From NCBI GenBank assembly GCA_000953735.1, contig LN554852.1:4723846-4787845 (forward strand): a stretch of DNA of 64,000 nucleotides. The letters run 5' to 3'. The first letter of the stretch is position 1, and the number at the start of each line of letters is the position of its first letter. The notes under the pieces were generated by a model, which saw only the letters and a program-made list of their open reading frames with translations, was not told where the DNA came from and did no database searches. Position numbers and translations under genes: made by a program. The DNA comes from Moritella viscosa (GTDB lineage: Bacteria; Pseudomonadota; Gammaproteobacteria; Enterobacterales; Moritellaceae). Below are positions 34,449-45,200 of this stretch, in pieces.

Positions 34449-35660
34449 TTAAGCACACACTTTATTACGCCCTGACTCTTTTGCTTTATACAATAATTTA
34501 TCTGCTTCTTTAATCACATCTTCCGGGTTTCTTGTTGACTTGCCCCTTTGGGCAACGCCAATACTAATTGCTACCTGTACAACTTTTTCAATGCCTTCTA
34601 CAATTTTCTCTTCGTTCTCTGCCTCTCTGCGCTCAACAGATTTGCGGATTTGAAAAGGATAACCAGCAATCAATAATCTAACCTCGTTTAAGTAATCGAC
34701 GCAATCTGACACCGATTTACCTTTAAATAAAATAGTAAATTCTTCACCGCCATAGCGATAGACTTTACCCCGACCTCTCACCGTTGCTAATTGTGACGCC
34801 ACCATTTTTAATACCATATCACCAGTATTATGACCGTAAGTATCATTAAACTGTTTAAAGTGATCGATATCTAACATCGCAATGCAGTACTTACCACTCA
34901 ATTGTGCAAGATCAATATTCAACGCACGCCGCCCAGGAATACGAGTGAGGTCATCCATAAATGCTTGTTCATGGCTGCGCTTCAATATACTTAATAACAA
35001 TAATATCGCACTTATGATAAACATGCAGACAGATATCCACTGCTTATCAAACTCAATCACAGTCAATGTACAGGCAAGTAATGCACTCAACAACGCTTGG
35101 TCTGAAGACTCCTCTCTAAATAACATTACGGTAGCCGCAGTTAATACCGCACCGACTAATAAGCCAAGTAGAATACTGGGTAATACCGAAAAATCACCCA
35201 TAACCAGAAGCCAAGGTTCGATAACGATAAGTATATGGGTCACCAGAAATAATTGTTCTGGTTGAATAAACCAATAAAAAATCGCAGCTTGTAAAATAAG
35301 GATAAAGTGATACGACAGTGCTTTAAAAGAAAACAGCGAGCGTTCAGGCAAGAATAATAGTAATACGAGATTGATGGGTAATATCAAAACCAGAAAATAG
35401 AATTCAAATAACGTACTACCCATTGTCAAAGGCGTTTGTAGGCGCTGCTGGATAACATTATAAGCCACCAGCATTAATAACGCAGCAAAACCACTACGAC
35501 CTTGCTTAAAAAAATGGCTAAGAATAATCACGAGTAAAAACAGAATCGTTGGTAATCCAACTAACATGGCCTGCTGCGCTGTTGAGAGCACAGCAAAAAA
35601 TGGCGGGCTCCAAAGCCCAGCGAACATAATGACAAATGTAAGTAATAATTTTAAATACAT
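34449..35660 (-). CDS. Membrane diguanylate cyclase (GGDEF)
   Basis: Makes cyclic di-GMP from two GTP. I chose the ATG at 35660; an in-frame GTG at 35669 adds three residues and has no ribosome-binding site. The 403-residue protein has about seven hydrophobic segments in residues 1-225, then a GGDEF domain with the intact signature GGEEF at 304-308 and the Mg/substrate region LDIDHFKQFND. The product-inhibition I-site RxxD is not present before GGEEF (RGRGKVYRY), so feedback inhibition may be weak. The signal for its membrane region is unknown. It converges on the OapA-like gene with no visible terminator. Confidence 0.88.
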   Translation of the reverse strand: MYLKLLLTFVIMFAGLWSPPFFAVLSTAQQAMLVGLPTILFLLVIILSHFFKQGRSGFAALLMLVAYNVIQQRLQTPLTMGSTLFEFYFLVLILPINLVLLLFLPERSLFSFKALSYHFILILQAAIFYWFIQPEQLFLVTHILIVIEPWLLVMGDFSVLPSILLGLLVGAVLTAATVMLFREESSDQALLSALLACTLTVIEFDKQWISVCMFIISAILLLLSILKRSHEQAFMDDLTRIPGRRALNIDLAQLSGKYCIAMLDIDHFKQFNDTYGHNTGDMVLKMVASQLATVRGRGKVYRYGGEEFTILFKGKSVSDCVDYLNEVRLLIAGYPFQIRKSVERREAENEEKIVEGIEKVVQVAISIGVAQRGKSTRNPEDVIKEADKLLYKAKESGRNKVCA

Positions 35661-35747
35661 GGATATCACTTATTGTTGCAGCGCAATACCTGCGCGCAAT
35701 CTAGCTCAACTCGATTTAGTTTTATAATAACTCCGTTCAATTTAGTC

Positions 35748-36707
35748 TTAACTCGGTTCAATTTTAGCGATATAGTAATTAACAGAAATAGCTGCTGAGA
35801 TTAGCCCCATGCCAATAGCAGTTATGAATAGCAACATTACCTCGCTAAAAACTAATCCCTCAATCATAAATTCAGTATTATATAATTGAGCAAGATTTAG
35901 GACGGTATCTTCCATCCAATACACCATGAATATAGTCACTAACCAAGCTAAAATCCCGCCGATAGCACCATACCAAAATCCGGTATATAAAAATGGTCGT
36001 TGCACAAATGCATTAGTGGCACCTACCAATTTTAAGACTTCAATTTCGGCTCGATTAGATAAAATATTTAACCGTATTGTATTACCTGTAATTAATAACA
36101 CTGAACTTAATAATAGTACTGATACTACTAATACCGCATCACTGAAGATCGAGATAATACCTTCTAGGCGTGCTAACCACATAATATCCAACTTGCCTTG
36201 TTGGACTTCAGGCTCGCGCTCTAATTTCGCTAATAACTCTTGCGCGGCAATTGCAGTACGGTAATAAGGTTTAGGCGTCACTACTACAACAGCAGGTAAT
36301 GGATTATGATCTAATAGTGTTAATGCCGAAACTAACCCAGAAGAACGCTTAAACTCTTCCATGCCTTGTTCTTTGGAAATATACTCAAAAGTATCGACTT
36401 CTTTGTAAGTTTTTAACCGATGTAATAAGTTTTTATAACGGGATTCAGGTAAGTCTTTCTTTAAAAATAGATTAATGTCGGTCGGGCTAGTCCAGCCTTC
36501 GCTAACTGTTTGGCTATTTTTTAATACAACGTACAAGGTGCTCGGTAAGGCTAAACTGACACCAAGTACCAGCATCGTCATTAAGGATGCAATGGGTGTA
36601 CGCCACACATCAGTCAAACTCGATATGGCTTGGTGAATATGCTGCTGACAACGAATTTGGATACGTTGAATGAATGATGCATCAGGTCGGTTGGGTTGCT
36701 TATTCAT
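35748..36707 (-). CDS. ftsX: Cell division ABC transporter permease-like protein FtsX
   Basis: Membrane partner of FtsE; controls amidase activation at the septum and divisome assembly. I chose the ATG at 36707 (MNKQPNRPD), one base after the ftsE stop and behind AAGGGA, giving 319 residues. An earlier alternative start would lie inside ftsE. A cytoplasmic basic N-terminus, one transmembrane helix, a periplasmic PLD-like loop (about 70-190) and three C-terminal helices give the four-helix FtsX topology. Confidence 0.94.
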   Translation of the reverse strand: MNKQPNRPDASFIQRIQIRCQQHIHQAISSLTDVWRTPIASLMTMLVLGVSLALPSTLYVVLKNSQTVSEGWTSPTDINLFLKKDLPESRYKNLLHRLKTYKEVDTFEYISKEQGMEEFKRSSGLVSALTLLDHNPLPAVVVVTPKPYYRTAIAAQELLAKLEREPEVQQGKLDIMWLARLEGIISIFSDAVLVVSVLLLSSVLLITGNTIRLNILSNRAEIEVLKLVGATNAFVQRPFLYTGFWYGAIGGILAWLVTIFMVYWMEDTVLNLAQLYNTEFMIEGLVFSEVMLLFITAIGMGLISAAISVNYYIAKIEPS

Positions 36708-36708
36708 G

Positions 36709-37380
36709 TTAAATCCCTTGTAACTCATCATTACACATCTCACCACGCCTAATACGCAAAGTGCGATAGCGCATTTTAGCAATCAAACCCAAATCATGAG
36801 TGGCAATCAATACTGAAGTCCCAGTGCGATTGAACTCTTCAAATAGTTTGATTATTTCCATCGATAATTGCGGATCCAAATTACCAGTAGGTTCATCGGC
36901 CAACAACAATTTAGGACGAGAAATAATAGCACGGGCAATACCCACACGTTGTTGCTCACCACCAGAAAGCATGGGCGGATAACACTTGGCTTTATTGTAT
37001 AAACCCACTTTATCTAATGCCGCCAACACTCTGTTGTTAACTTGTTTGGCAGTATAACCTTTGATAATCAGAGGCAATGCAACATTGTCAAATACGGTTC
37101 GATCGACTAATAAACGATGGTCTTGAAAAATAATACCGATATCACGGCGTAGAAAGGGGATCTCAGATTTGCTAATTTTAGTGACATTACGACCATTTAA
37201 GGTGATCTCACCAGCGGTTGGCCGTTCTAACATACTGATTAATTTTAATAAAGTACTTTTACCGGCACCCGATGGACCCGTTAAAAAAGCCATTTCACCT
37301 TTTTCAAGATGAAAATTGACCTTTTGTAGTGCACTAAGGCTGCCTGGATAAACTTTAGATACATTATCAAACCGAATCAT
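36709..37380 (-). CDS. ftsE: Cell division ATP-binding protein FtsE
   Basis: ABC-type ATPase of the FtsEX complex. I chose the ATG at 37380 ([13 protein letters not shown]), giving 223 residues; the frame's upstream extension has no family similarity. Walker [10 protein letters not shown] (35-43), the signature [14 protein letters not shown] and Walker [13 protein letters not shown] are intact. The upstream gap to ftsY (149 bases) holds a perfect 15-base hairpin. Confidence 0.96.
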   Translation of the reverse strand: MIRFDNVSKVYPGSLSALQKVNFHLEKGEMAFLTGPSGAGKSTLLKLISMLERPTAGEITLNGRNVTKISKSEIPFLRRDIGIIFQDHRLLVDRTVFDNVALPLIIKGYTAKQVNNRVLAALDKVGLYNKAKCYPPMLSGGEQQRVGIARAIISRPKLLLADEPTGNLDPQLSMEIIKLFEEFNRTGTSVLIATHDLGLIAKMRYRTLRIRRGEMCNDELQGI

Positions 37381-37427
37381 GATGACCGTGTCCTTGATAT
37401 ATTTTGTATGAAAATTAAAATAGTGAA

Positions 37428-37463
37428 ACCAAATACTCATCGTATTATCGATGAGTATTTGGT
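37428..37463. repeat. Perfect 15-bp inverted repeat between ftsY and ftsE
   Basis: ACCAAATACTCATCG (37428-37442) and CGATGAGTATTTGGT (37449-37463) are exactly complementary around a six-base loop. It lies 66 bases after the ftsY stop and 47 before the ftsE ATG. The following stretch is not a clean U-run. A second short hairpin (TACTACA/TGTAGTA) is at 37485-37501. Confidence 0.85.
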
Positions 37464-37529
37464 CAACATATGATTAACAGCACCTACTACAAAATGTAGT
37501 AACAACTTGATATCGCTGTATTAATATTA

Positions 37530-38999
37530 TTATTTTTGTTCTTCAGTACTAAAGAGTGCATCAATAAACTCTTCAGAATTAAAAGTACGTAAATCATCAA
37601 TACCTTCACCAATACCGATAAAACGAATTGGGATCTGGAATTTATCTGCTACCGCAAAGATAACACCACCTTTCGCAGTACCATCTAACTTAGTTAAAGT
37701 AATGCCGGTAAGACCTACGGCTTCTTTAAATAGTTCCGCTTGGCTTAAGGCATTTTGACCGGTACCAGCATCAATCGTTAACATGATCTCATGCGGTGCA
37801 GTCGCGTCGTGTTTTTTCATCACACGCACAACTTTCTTCAGCTCTTCCATTAAATGCGCTTTGTTTTGCAAACGACCTGCGGTATCTGCGATCAGTACGT
37901 CTACGTCTTTTGCTGTTGCCGATTGCATGGCATCAAATAGTACCGACGCACTATCCGCACCAGTATGTTGTGCAACAACAGGGATGCCGTTACGATCACC
38001 CCATACTTGTAATTGCTCAACCGCTGCTGCACGGAATGTATCACCAGCAGCCAGCATCACAGATTTACCTTCGCCTTGGAATTTCTTCGCCATTTTACCG
38101 ATAGTAGTGGTTTTACCCACACCATTCACACCGACCATTAAGATCACGTGTGGTTTGTTGTTACTATCGATTTCTAAGGGCTGCTCAACTTTATGCAACA
38201 TCTCAGCCATATCTTTTTTCAAGATATCGTAAAGAGCTTCTGCATTTTTTAATTCTTTACGCGAGGCTTGCTGCGTTAAGTTATCAATAATGCGAGTCGT
38301 TGTCGCAACACCAAGATCGGCAATTAATAACTGCTCTTCGAGTTCTTCAAATAACTCATCATCGATATGCTTACCACGGAAGAAGTTTTTAAAACCACTA
38401 CCGATATTACCCTTGGTACGTGATAAACCACGTTTTAAGCGGGTAAAAAACTTATCTTTTGGTTCTTCATTAACCACATCATCTGCACGTTCATTAATTA
38501 CAGCGGGAACTTCAGTTACAGGCGTACTTTCAGTGTCGATAACAGGAGTGGTTTCGATAACCTTTGCTGTTGTTTGAACCTCATCCGCAATAATCGTCGG
38601 TGTAACAACAACGTCTGTTACTTGCTCATCGATTTCGTCTATCGTTTGTTGCGGTTGCGCTTCTGTCTCGGCTTGTTCGGTATCCTGTTTTGATTGTTTC
38701 TTTTTACCAAACTGGTACCACTTTGGAGCGTCAATATCCACGCTATCAGTCTCAGCCGTTTCAGCCCTAGTCTCATCAATAACACGAGCCTCAGTGTTAT
38801 CAATAATCGCAGTTTCAATCACCTCAACGTCTGTTTCTGTTATCTCAGTATTGCTAACTTGAGCGCTGTCAGTTTGAATACTGTCAATTACATTACCCTG
38901 TGGAATATCTTCATTATTTACTGAAGTTTCATTTTCATGTGTGTCTTCTGCTTCTTTTTTACCGAAGCCAAACCAATTTTTCATGCCTTTCTTTGCCAT
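37530..38999 (-). CDS. ftsY: Signal recognition particle receptor
   Basis: GTPase that receives SRP-ribosome complexes at the membrane. The 489-residue protein starts with a membrane-targeting segment (MAKKGMKNWFGFGKK), then a long acidic, Glu/Thr/Val-rich A domain to about residue 190, and then the NG domains: GVNGVGKTTT (G1), DTFRAAAVEQL, DTAGR (G3) and TKLDGTAKGG (G4 region). It heads ftsY-ftsE-ftsX and is divergent from rsmD, as in E. coli. Confidence 0.96.
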   Translation of the reverse strand: MAKKGMKNWFGFGKKEAEDTHENETSVNNEDIPQGNVIDSIQTDSAQVSNTEITETDVEVIETAIIDNTEARVIDETRAETAETDSVDIDAPKWYQFGKKKQSKQDTEQAETEAQPQQTIDEIDEQVTDVVVTPTIIADEVQTTAKVIETTPVIDTESTPVTEVPAVINERADDVVNEEPKDKFFTRLKRGLSRTKGNIGSGFKNFFRGKHIDDELFEELEEQLLIADLGVATTTRIIDNLTQQASRKELKNAEALYDILKKDMAEMLHKVEQPLEIDSNNKPHVILMVGVNGVGKTTTIGKMAKKFQGEGKSVMLAAGDTFRAAAVEQLQVWGDRNGIPVVAQHTGADSASVLFDAMQSATAKDVDVLIADTAGRLQNKAHLMEELKKVVRVMKKHDATAPHEIMLTIDAGTGQNALSQAELFKEAVGLTGITLTKLDGTAKGGVIFAVADKFQIPIRFIGIGEGIDDLRTFNSEEFIDALFSTEEQK

Positions 39000-39172
39000 T
39001 TTCGGAAAACCTTACTTTCAGCAGCATTGACCTGCTACAATGACTCAATATCGATATAATTAAACTTCACCTACAAGTGACAGTGTGATCCGGTATCAAC
39101 CCGAGCACTGAAGCTTGCATTTCTAAGTTGCTTGAGTATATTACCATTATTCTGTCCAGACAAAGAATTACT

Positions 39173-39766
39173 ATGGCAAAATCTAACAGCAAACAACAAA
39201 ATCAACGTCCTTCTGGACAAATTCGGATCATCAGTGGTCAATGGCGCGGTCGAAAACTCCCTGTTAAAGATGTTATAGGTCTACGCCCGACCACTGACCG
39301 GGTGAAGGAAACCGTGTTTAACTGGTTATCACCTTATGTCCGTGACAGTCATTGCTTGGATCTTTTTGCAGGAAGCGGCGGATTAATCTTTGAAGCCTTA
39401 TCTCGTTATGCTGAAACTGGCCTACTGTTTGAAAAAGACGCTGACGCGGCTACTCAACTACAACAAAACATTAATTTGTTAAAAGCAGATAATGCCCAAT
39501 TAGTACGTGGTGATACACTTCAGTTACTAACCAAGGTACCAGTACAGCGCTATGATCTGGTGTTTATTGACCCGCCTTTTCGTCAGGCTTTATTGGAAGA
39601 GTGTTGCGCTAAGCTTGAAGAAAACAATTGGTTAAGTACCGATGCAGTGATTTATATCGAGCGCGAAAAAGAACTGAATCAAGTTAAGTTACCAGCTAAT
39701 TGGACGATCTTAAAAGAAAAACAAGCTGGGCAAGTTTGTTTTGAATTATATCAGCGTCAGCAATAA
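39173..39766 (+). CDS. rsmD: 16S rRNA (guanine966-N2)-methyltransferase
   Basis: Methylates G966 of 16S rRNA. I chose the ATG at 39173 (MAKSNSKQQNQ), giving 197 residues; the 15 codons upstream are not conserved in the family. RIISGQWRGRKLPV and LRPTTDRVKETVFNWL are RsmD signatures, with the AdoMet motif LDLFAGSGGL and catalytic DPPF (IDPPF). Divergent from ftsY, as in E. coli. It converges on the AraC gene with a 22-base gap and no clear terminator. Confidence 0.94.
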   Translation: MAKSNSKQQNQRPSGQIRIISGQWRGRKLPVKDVIGLRPTTDRVKETVFNWLSPYVRDSHCLDLFAGSGGLIFEALSRYAETGLLFEKDADAATQLQQNINLLKADNAQLVRGDTLQLLTKVPVQRYDLVFIDPPFRQALLEECCAKLEENNWLSTDAVIYIEREKELNQVKLPANWTILKEKQAGQVCFELYQRQQ

Positions 39767-39788
39767 CGACCAGCAAGCCTGAATAAAA

Positions 39789-40703
39789 CTAACTCGCACT
39801 TAGATCGCGATACTGGCGCGGTGATATACCCACCAACTTTTTAAAGTAACGCCCCATGTGGCTTTGGTTAGCAAAGCCACATTGCAACGCAATATCAGCC
39901 ATACTCGCCTGCCCAGTACGCATACTTAACTTCGCTTGCTCTATCCGAATCGCTAACAAATATGCTTGTGGTGTTTGCGCCATACTTTGTTTAAACATCC
40001 GGCAAAAATGATATTCACTTAATTGAGCTAACTCGGCCAGCTCCGCAAGGTAAACCTGACGGTAAAAATTCGCCTGCATATAATCACATACCAGCGCCGT
40101 TACTTTGGGTGATAACCCGCCTTTTATTGGTGCAGTAAGTTTAGTGACCCCCATATTTTGCAACATCGACACCAAAATAGTGTTCGTCACTTGTTCCATA
40201 GCGAGATGATCATCGCGACTGCGCCAATCACTAGTCGCCATACAATAACGAAACAAAGCTTCGGTTGCCGCATCATCGGTAAAAGTTAATTCCGGCAGTT
40301 GTAACATACGCGGATCAATATCAAACACTTTCAACGCTAATTGCTTAAGATAATCATCACTAAAATATAGATGCATGAATTGCTGCGTTTGTCCCAATTG
40401 CCAATGGCTTTCAGAATCTTTCGGCATTAAACAAAACTTACCTGGCGCACCAAACCCCGAGTCAACATCAGTACGGTGGGTTTCATAGCCACCAGACATG
40501 TACAAACTCAAAGTGTGCTGCTTATCATTCACATAATATAAGCGGTCATGTTCATTTTGATAATGCGCCCACGACAGTGCATCCGTTAATGACGTTTGTC
40601 GTAAACAGATCTTACTGGGCGATTGTTCAAAGCTAGTAGCACTGGCCTCAAGTTGAGTTAAGGCAATATCCAGCTGGTCCATTACAGGTTTTATTAAAGG
40701 CAT
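39789..40703 (-). CDS. AraC-family transcriptional regulator
   Basis: A 304-residue regulator with an N-terminal sensing region and a C-terminal pair of helix-turn-helix motifs (about 205-304): LAELAQLSEYHFCRMFKQS and MADIALQCGFANQSHMGRYFKK. The effector is unknown. It is divergent from the cupin-EamA pair, with 162 bases between the starts, and so is a likely local regulator of those genes. No operator could be identified by eye. Confidence 0.85.
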   Translation of the reverse strand: MPLIKPVMDQLDIALTQLEASATSFEQSPSKICLRQTSLTDALSWAHYQNEHDRLYYVNDKQHTLSLYMSGGYETHRTDVDSGFGAPGKFCLMPKDSESHWQLGQTQQFMHLYFSDDYLKQLALKVFDIDPRMLQLPELTFTDDAATEALFRYCMATSDWRSRDDHLAMEQVTNTILVSMLQNMGVTKLTAPIKGGLSPKVTALVCDYMQANFYRQVYLAELAELAQLSEYHFCRMFKQSMAQTPQAYLLAIRIEQAKLSMRTGQASMADIALQCGFANQSHMGRYFKKLVGISPRQYRDLSAS

Positions 40704-40865
40704 AACAAAATATTACCATTAATGTCAGATTGCTCAACAGATACCGTGATCATGCTAATAATTAAACCGCAATATTGTGTTAGTTTTACCGACATCGTGA
40801 TATTTCACACTTTATAATTCCACCATAATCTCGTTAACTTACTGCTATACGCTAATGAGGTTTTA

Positions 40866-41231
40866 ATGAATAAAATAAACATTTATAAAAAATTTGAACT
40901 GTTCACAGAAGAGTGGACACCAAAAATAATCGCAACATCAAATGGGCAGTTAGTCAAAATAGCTAAAGGTAGTGGTGAACTTGTTTGGCACAAACATGAT
41001 GATGAAGATGAGCTATTTATCGTTTTTAAAGGTCAGCTTACTTTACAATTAAGATCTGGAGATATTGTACTAAACACTGGTGAAATGTATGTTGTACCTA
41101 AAGGTGTGGAGCATTGCCCTAAGGCCGAACCTGATACTCACTTTATGATGGTGGAGCCTTCATCAACAGCTCATACTGGCGAAATTCAAAGTGAAGTAAC
41201 CATATCGTCAAGTAAACAAGTGTGGATTTAG
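40866..41231 (+). CDS. Small cupin-domain protein
   Basis: A 121-residue single-domain cupin. The metal-binding motif 1 is visible as WHKHDDEDELFIVFKGQL (His, His, Glu) and motif 2 as VPKGVEHCPKAE with the final His. Such proteins include isomerases, storage and sensing proteins; I cannot assign a substrate. A GAGG site precedes the ATG. It lies 30 bases before the EamA transporter and is divergent from the AraC regulator, so the three may form a small regulated cluster. Confidence 0.8.
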   Translation: MNKINIYKKFELFTEEWTPKIIATSNGQLVKIAKGSGELVWHKHDDEDELFIVFKGQLTLQLRSGDIVLNTGEMYVVPKGVEHCPKAEPDTHFMMVEPSSTAHTGEIQSEVTISSSKQVWI

Positions 41232-41261
41232 CGCATAAAATACTATATTTAAGGAACCACT

Positions 41262-42173
41262 ATGTCAGCATTACTTTATGTTTCGATGATATTTATTTGG
41301 GGTTTTTCGTGGATATCAATCAAGTGGCAACACGGTGATGTACCAATGGAAGTATCAATCTTTTACCGTTTTGCAATTGCGGCTACGGTCATGTTTGTTG
41401 TCGGCAAAATATGGGGAAAACTACAATCCGTAAAACGTAAAGACCATGCTTTTTTGGCATTGCAAGGCGTGTGTTTATTCTGTTGTAATTTCATCGCCTT
41501 TTACAGTGCGACTTTGTATATTCCCAGTGGCTTAGTCGCGGTATTTATGGCAAGTGCACCGGTATTCAATGCCTTTCACAGCAAGCTGTTTTACAAAACC
41601 CAAACCAATGCTAATTTCTGGTTAGGGGCCATACTTGGGCTTGCTGGTATTAGCTTGTTGTTTGCAGGTGATTTACTGCAAACAGATTGGTCACAAGGTA
41701 CTTTATACGGTCTGTTATTTGCCCTACTTGGCACTTGGTGTTTCTCGATTGGCAATATGCTAAGTATACGTAATACCAAGAATAATGTGCAGCCCTTCAC
41801 CGCCACCAGCTATGCCATGGTTTATGGCTGTGTTGCCTTATTATTGATTATTTTAGTCCGTGGTATCTCGTTTGAATTTACAATAACGACGCAATATATC
41901 GGCAGTTTATTATATCTCGCCATTCCGGCATCGGTACTTGGCTTTACGTTTTATCTTATCTTGGTAGACCGTTTAGGGGCCAGTAACGCTGCCTATATTT
42001 TAGTTATCACCCCGGTTGTAGCTTTGAGTGTTTCTGCGGTATTTAAAGATTATTACTGGACACTGTATTCAACGCTGGGACTGGTATTGGTGATATTAGG
42101 CAATGTATTAACCCAACGTAAGAAAGCCTTGCTTACACGTACTAAAGTGCAATCATTAATAATGTATAGATAA
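41262..42173 (+). CDS. EamA/DMT-family transporter
   Basis: A 303-residue membrane protein with ten predicted hydrophobic helices in two EamA repeats, the drug/metabolite transporter fold. The first helix MSALLYVSMIFIWGFSWISI and SGLVAVFMASAPVFNAFHSK are typical. Substrate is unknown; relatives export amino acids or small metabolites. It has an AAGGA site and follows the cupin gene by 30 bases. A bidirectional terminator separates it from metH. Confidence 0.87.
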   Translation: MSALLYVSMIFIWGFSWISIKWQHGDVPMEVSIFYRFAIAATVMFVVGKIWGKLQSVKRKDHAFLALQGVCLFCCNFIAFYSATLYIPSGLVAVFMASAPVFNAFHSKLFYKTQTNANFWLGAILGLAGISLLFAGDLLQTDWSQGTLYGLLFALLGTWCFSIGNMLSIRNTKNNVQPFTATSYAMVYGCVALLLIILVRGISFEFTITTQYIGSLLYLAIPASVLGFTFYLILVDRLGASNAAYILVITPVVALSVSAVFKDYYWTLYSTLGLVLVILGNVLTQRKKALLTRTKVQSLIMYR

Positions 42174-42196
42174 GCGTTTTATTGATCATCGAATAT

Positions 42197-42237
42197 AAAA
42201 ATGCCCGTATAGTTAATTTACTATACGGGCATTTTTT
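42197..42237. terminator. Bidirectional terminator between EamA gene and metH
   Basis: ATGCCCGTATAG (42201-42212) pairs with CTATACGGGCAT (42221-42232), flanked by AAAA on the left and TTTTTT on the right. Confidence 0.9.
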
Positions 42238-42254
42238 GTAATCAATACATCACA

Positions 42255-45200
42255 TTAATCAGGCGCATACCCTAAGTTAGGCCCTAACCAACGCTCTGCT
42301 TCTTCAAGTGTCATGTTTTTACGTTCAGCATAATCTTTCACTTGGTCTTCTTGGATAGACGCAACCGCAAAATAACGTGATTCTGGATGGGAGAATATCC
42401 AGCCAGAGACAGCAGCACCCGGCCACATCGCATAAGAAGAGGTTAACTTCATACCGATACTGTCTGGATCTAGCAACTCCCAAATAGTACCTTTCTCAGT
42501 ATGCTCAGGACATGCTGCATAACCCGGTGCCGGACGAATACCTTGGTATTTTTCACGGATCAAATCATCGTTGTTCCACTCTTCTTCAGGCGTGAAACCC
42601 CATTCTTCTTTACGCACTAATTCATGTAAACGCTCGGCCATTGCTTCCGCCAAACGGTCGCACACAGACTGGATAAGAATCGCGTTGTAATCATCTTCAA
42701 TACCTTTGAAGTAATTAGCTACATCATCCTCACCAATACCGCCCGTTACTGCAAATGCCCCCACATAATCGAATTTACCTGAATCTTTGGGTGCCACGAA
42801 GTCCGCTAAACAATTATTATATTGCCCTGGTTTCTTCTTAGTTTGCTGACGTAGATGCTCAAGTTTGGTTAATACCTGTGATCGCGTTTCATCGGTATAC
42901 ACTTCAATGGTATCGTCATTCACAGTATTCGCTGGGAATAGACCAATCACACCGTTGACAGCAATTTTATAATCGTCAGGTACGCCTTCAAGCCCAGCGC
43001 CACCTTCTTCTAAACGATCAAGCATGTAGTTAGCATCATTGAATAAACGCGTCGCTTCTTCGCCCACAACTTCATCGGTAAGAATACGTGGATATTTACC
43101 CGCCAGAGTCCAAGTCATGAAGAACGGGGTCCAATCAATGTATTTCCGCAATTCCGCAATCGAGTAACTAATGTATTTCTGCACACCTAATGTTTTTGGT
43201 ACTGGCGGCGTATAGTTAACCCAATCAATCGGTGCTTTATTTGCACGTGCAACGTCAAGTGTAACCGGTGCACTGCGTGGTCGTTTACGAGCATGTTGTT
43301 CACGAGCAGTTTCGTATTCTTTCGCCATCCTAGCGACGAGTTCAGGTTTCTTGGTTTCTGACAATAATGCCGAAACCACACCGACTGCGCGTGATGCATT
43401 AGAAACATAGATAACCGGTTCGTCATAATTTTGCTCAATCTTAACTGCAGTATGAGCTTTAGATGTAGTTGCACCACCAATCAAAATAGGCAGTTTAAAA
43501 CCTTTACGCTGACACTCTTTTGCCACATGCACCATTTCATCGAGTGATGGGGTGATCAAACCGGATAGACCAATAATATCGCAGTTTTCTTCCACTGCTT
43601 TTTTCAAAATATCATCACAAGAAACCATCACCCCCATATCGACGATCTCATAGTTATTACACTGCAGCACCACGCCGACGATATTCTTACCAATATCGTG
43701 GACATCACCTTTTACGGTGGCTAATAATATTTTACCGTTTGACGAACTCTTTTGTTTTGATGCTTCAATATAAGGATTCAGGTAAGCCACTGCACGTTTC
43801 ATTACCCGTGCGGATTTAACAACTTGCGGTAAGAACATTTTTCCGGCACCAAATAAGTCACCAACCGCATTCATGCCGTCCATTAACGGACCTTCAATAA
43901 CTTCTAATGGCAATGCCGCTTGTTGACGAGCTTCTTCGGTATCTTCTTCAATAAATTCAGTAATACCTTTAATTAAAGCGTGTTCTAAACGTTTGTTTAC
44001 CTCAAAACTGCGCCACTCCTGTGTTTCAGCTTCCACTTCAACACCGGAATCTCGATACTTATCGGCAAGGGCCAATAGTGCTTCGGTGGCATTATCATTG
44101 CGATTAAGGATCACATCTTCCACACCATCCAACAGCTCTTTTGGCAAATCATCATAAATCGCCAACTGCCCCGCGTTCACAATACCCATATCCATGCCTT
44201 CACGGATACAGTAGTACAAGAATACGGCATGGATAGCTTCACGTAACGGGTTATTACCACGGAACGAGAAAGATACGTTAGATACACCACCCGAGATCAT
44301 CGCATGAGGTAACTCACGTTTGATGTCTTTTACTGCCTCGATGAAATCAACAGCATAATTGTTATGCTCATCGATACCCGTTGCTACGGCAAAAATATTT
44401 GGATCAAAAATAATATCTTCAGGCGGGAAATTAATTTCATTAACTAGGATGTCGTAAGAACGCTTACAAATTTGAAATTTACGTTCTTGGGTATCCGCTT
44501 GGCCATCTTCATCGAAGGCCATAACAATCATTGCAGCACCGTAACGACGGATTAATTTAGCTTGATGGCGGAAGTTATCCTCACCTTCTTTAAGCGAGAT
44601 TGAGTTAACAATCGCCTTACCTTGTACGCATTTCAGACCCGCTTCAAGAATTTCCCATTTCGACGAATCGACCATGATAGGCACTTTTGAAATGTCAGGT
44701 TCTGACGCAACAAGGTTTAAAAATCGCTGCATACAATGCAACGAATCTAGCATACCTTCATCCATATTGATGTCGATAATTTGCGCACCAGATTCGACTT
44801 GTTGCTGGGCAACATGCAGAGCTTCGTCGTAGTTTTCTTCTTTAATCAGACGTTTGAAACGTGCCGAACCGGTAACATTAGTACGTTCACCAACGTTAAT
44901 AAATAAGCTGTCTTTGGTTATCGTTAATGGCTCGAGGCCACTGAGACGACAAGCAATTTCGATTTCAGGTAATTGACGCGGCTTAACACCTTCAACGGCA
45001 TCAGCCATGGCTTTAATGTGTTCTGGTGTGGTACCACAACAACCGCCGACCATATTTAAGAAACCGGCTTCAGCCCATTCCTTAATATGCACAGCCATGT
45101 CTTCCGGACTTAAATCATATTCACCGAACGCATTAGGTAAACCCGCGTTTGGATGCGCCGTGACATAACTCTCTGATATACGAGATAATTCATCTACATA

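Noticed and set aside
37783-38232. 149-codon frame on the plus strand
   Set aside because: Antisense shadow of the conserved FtsY GTPase domain; no start signal.
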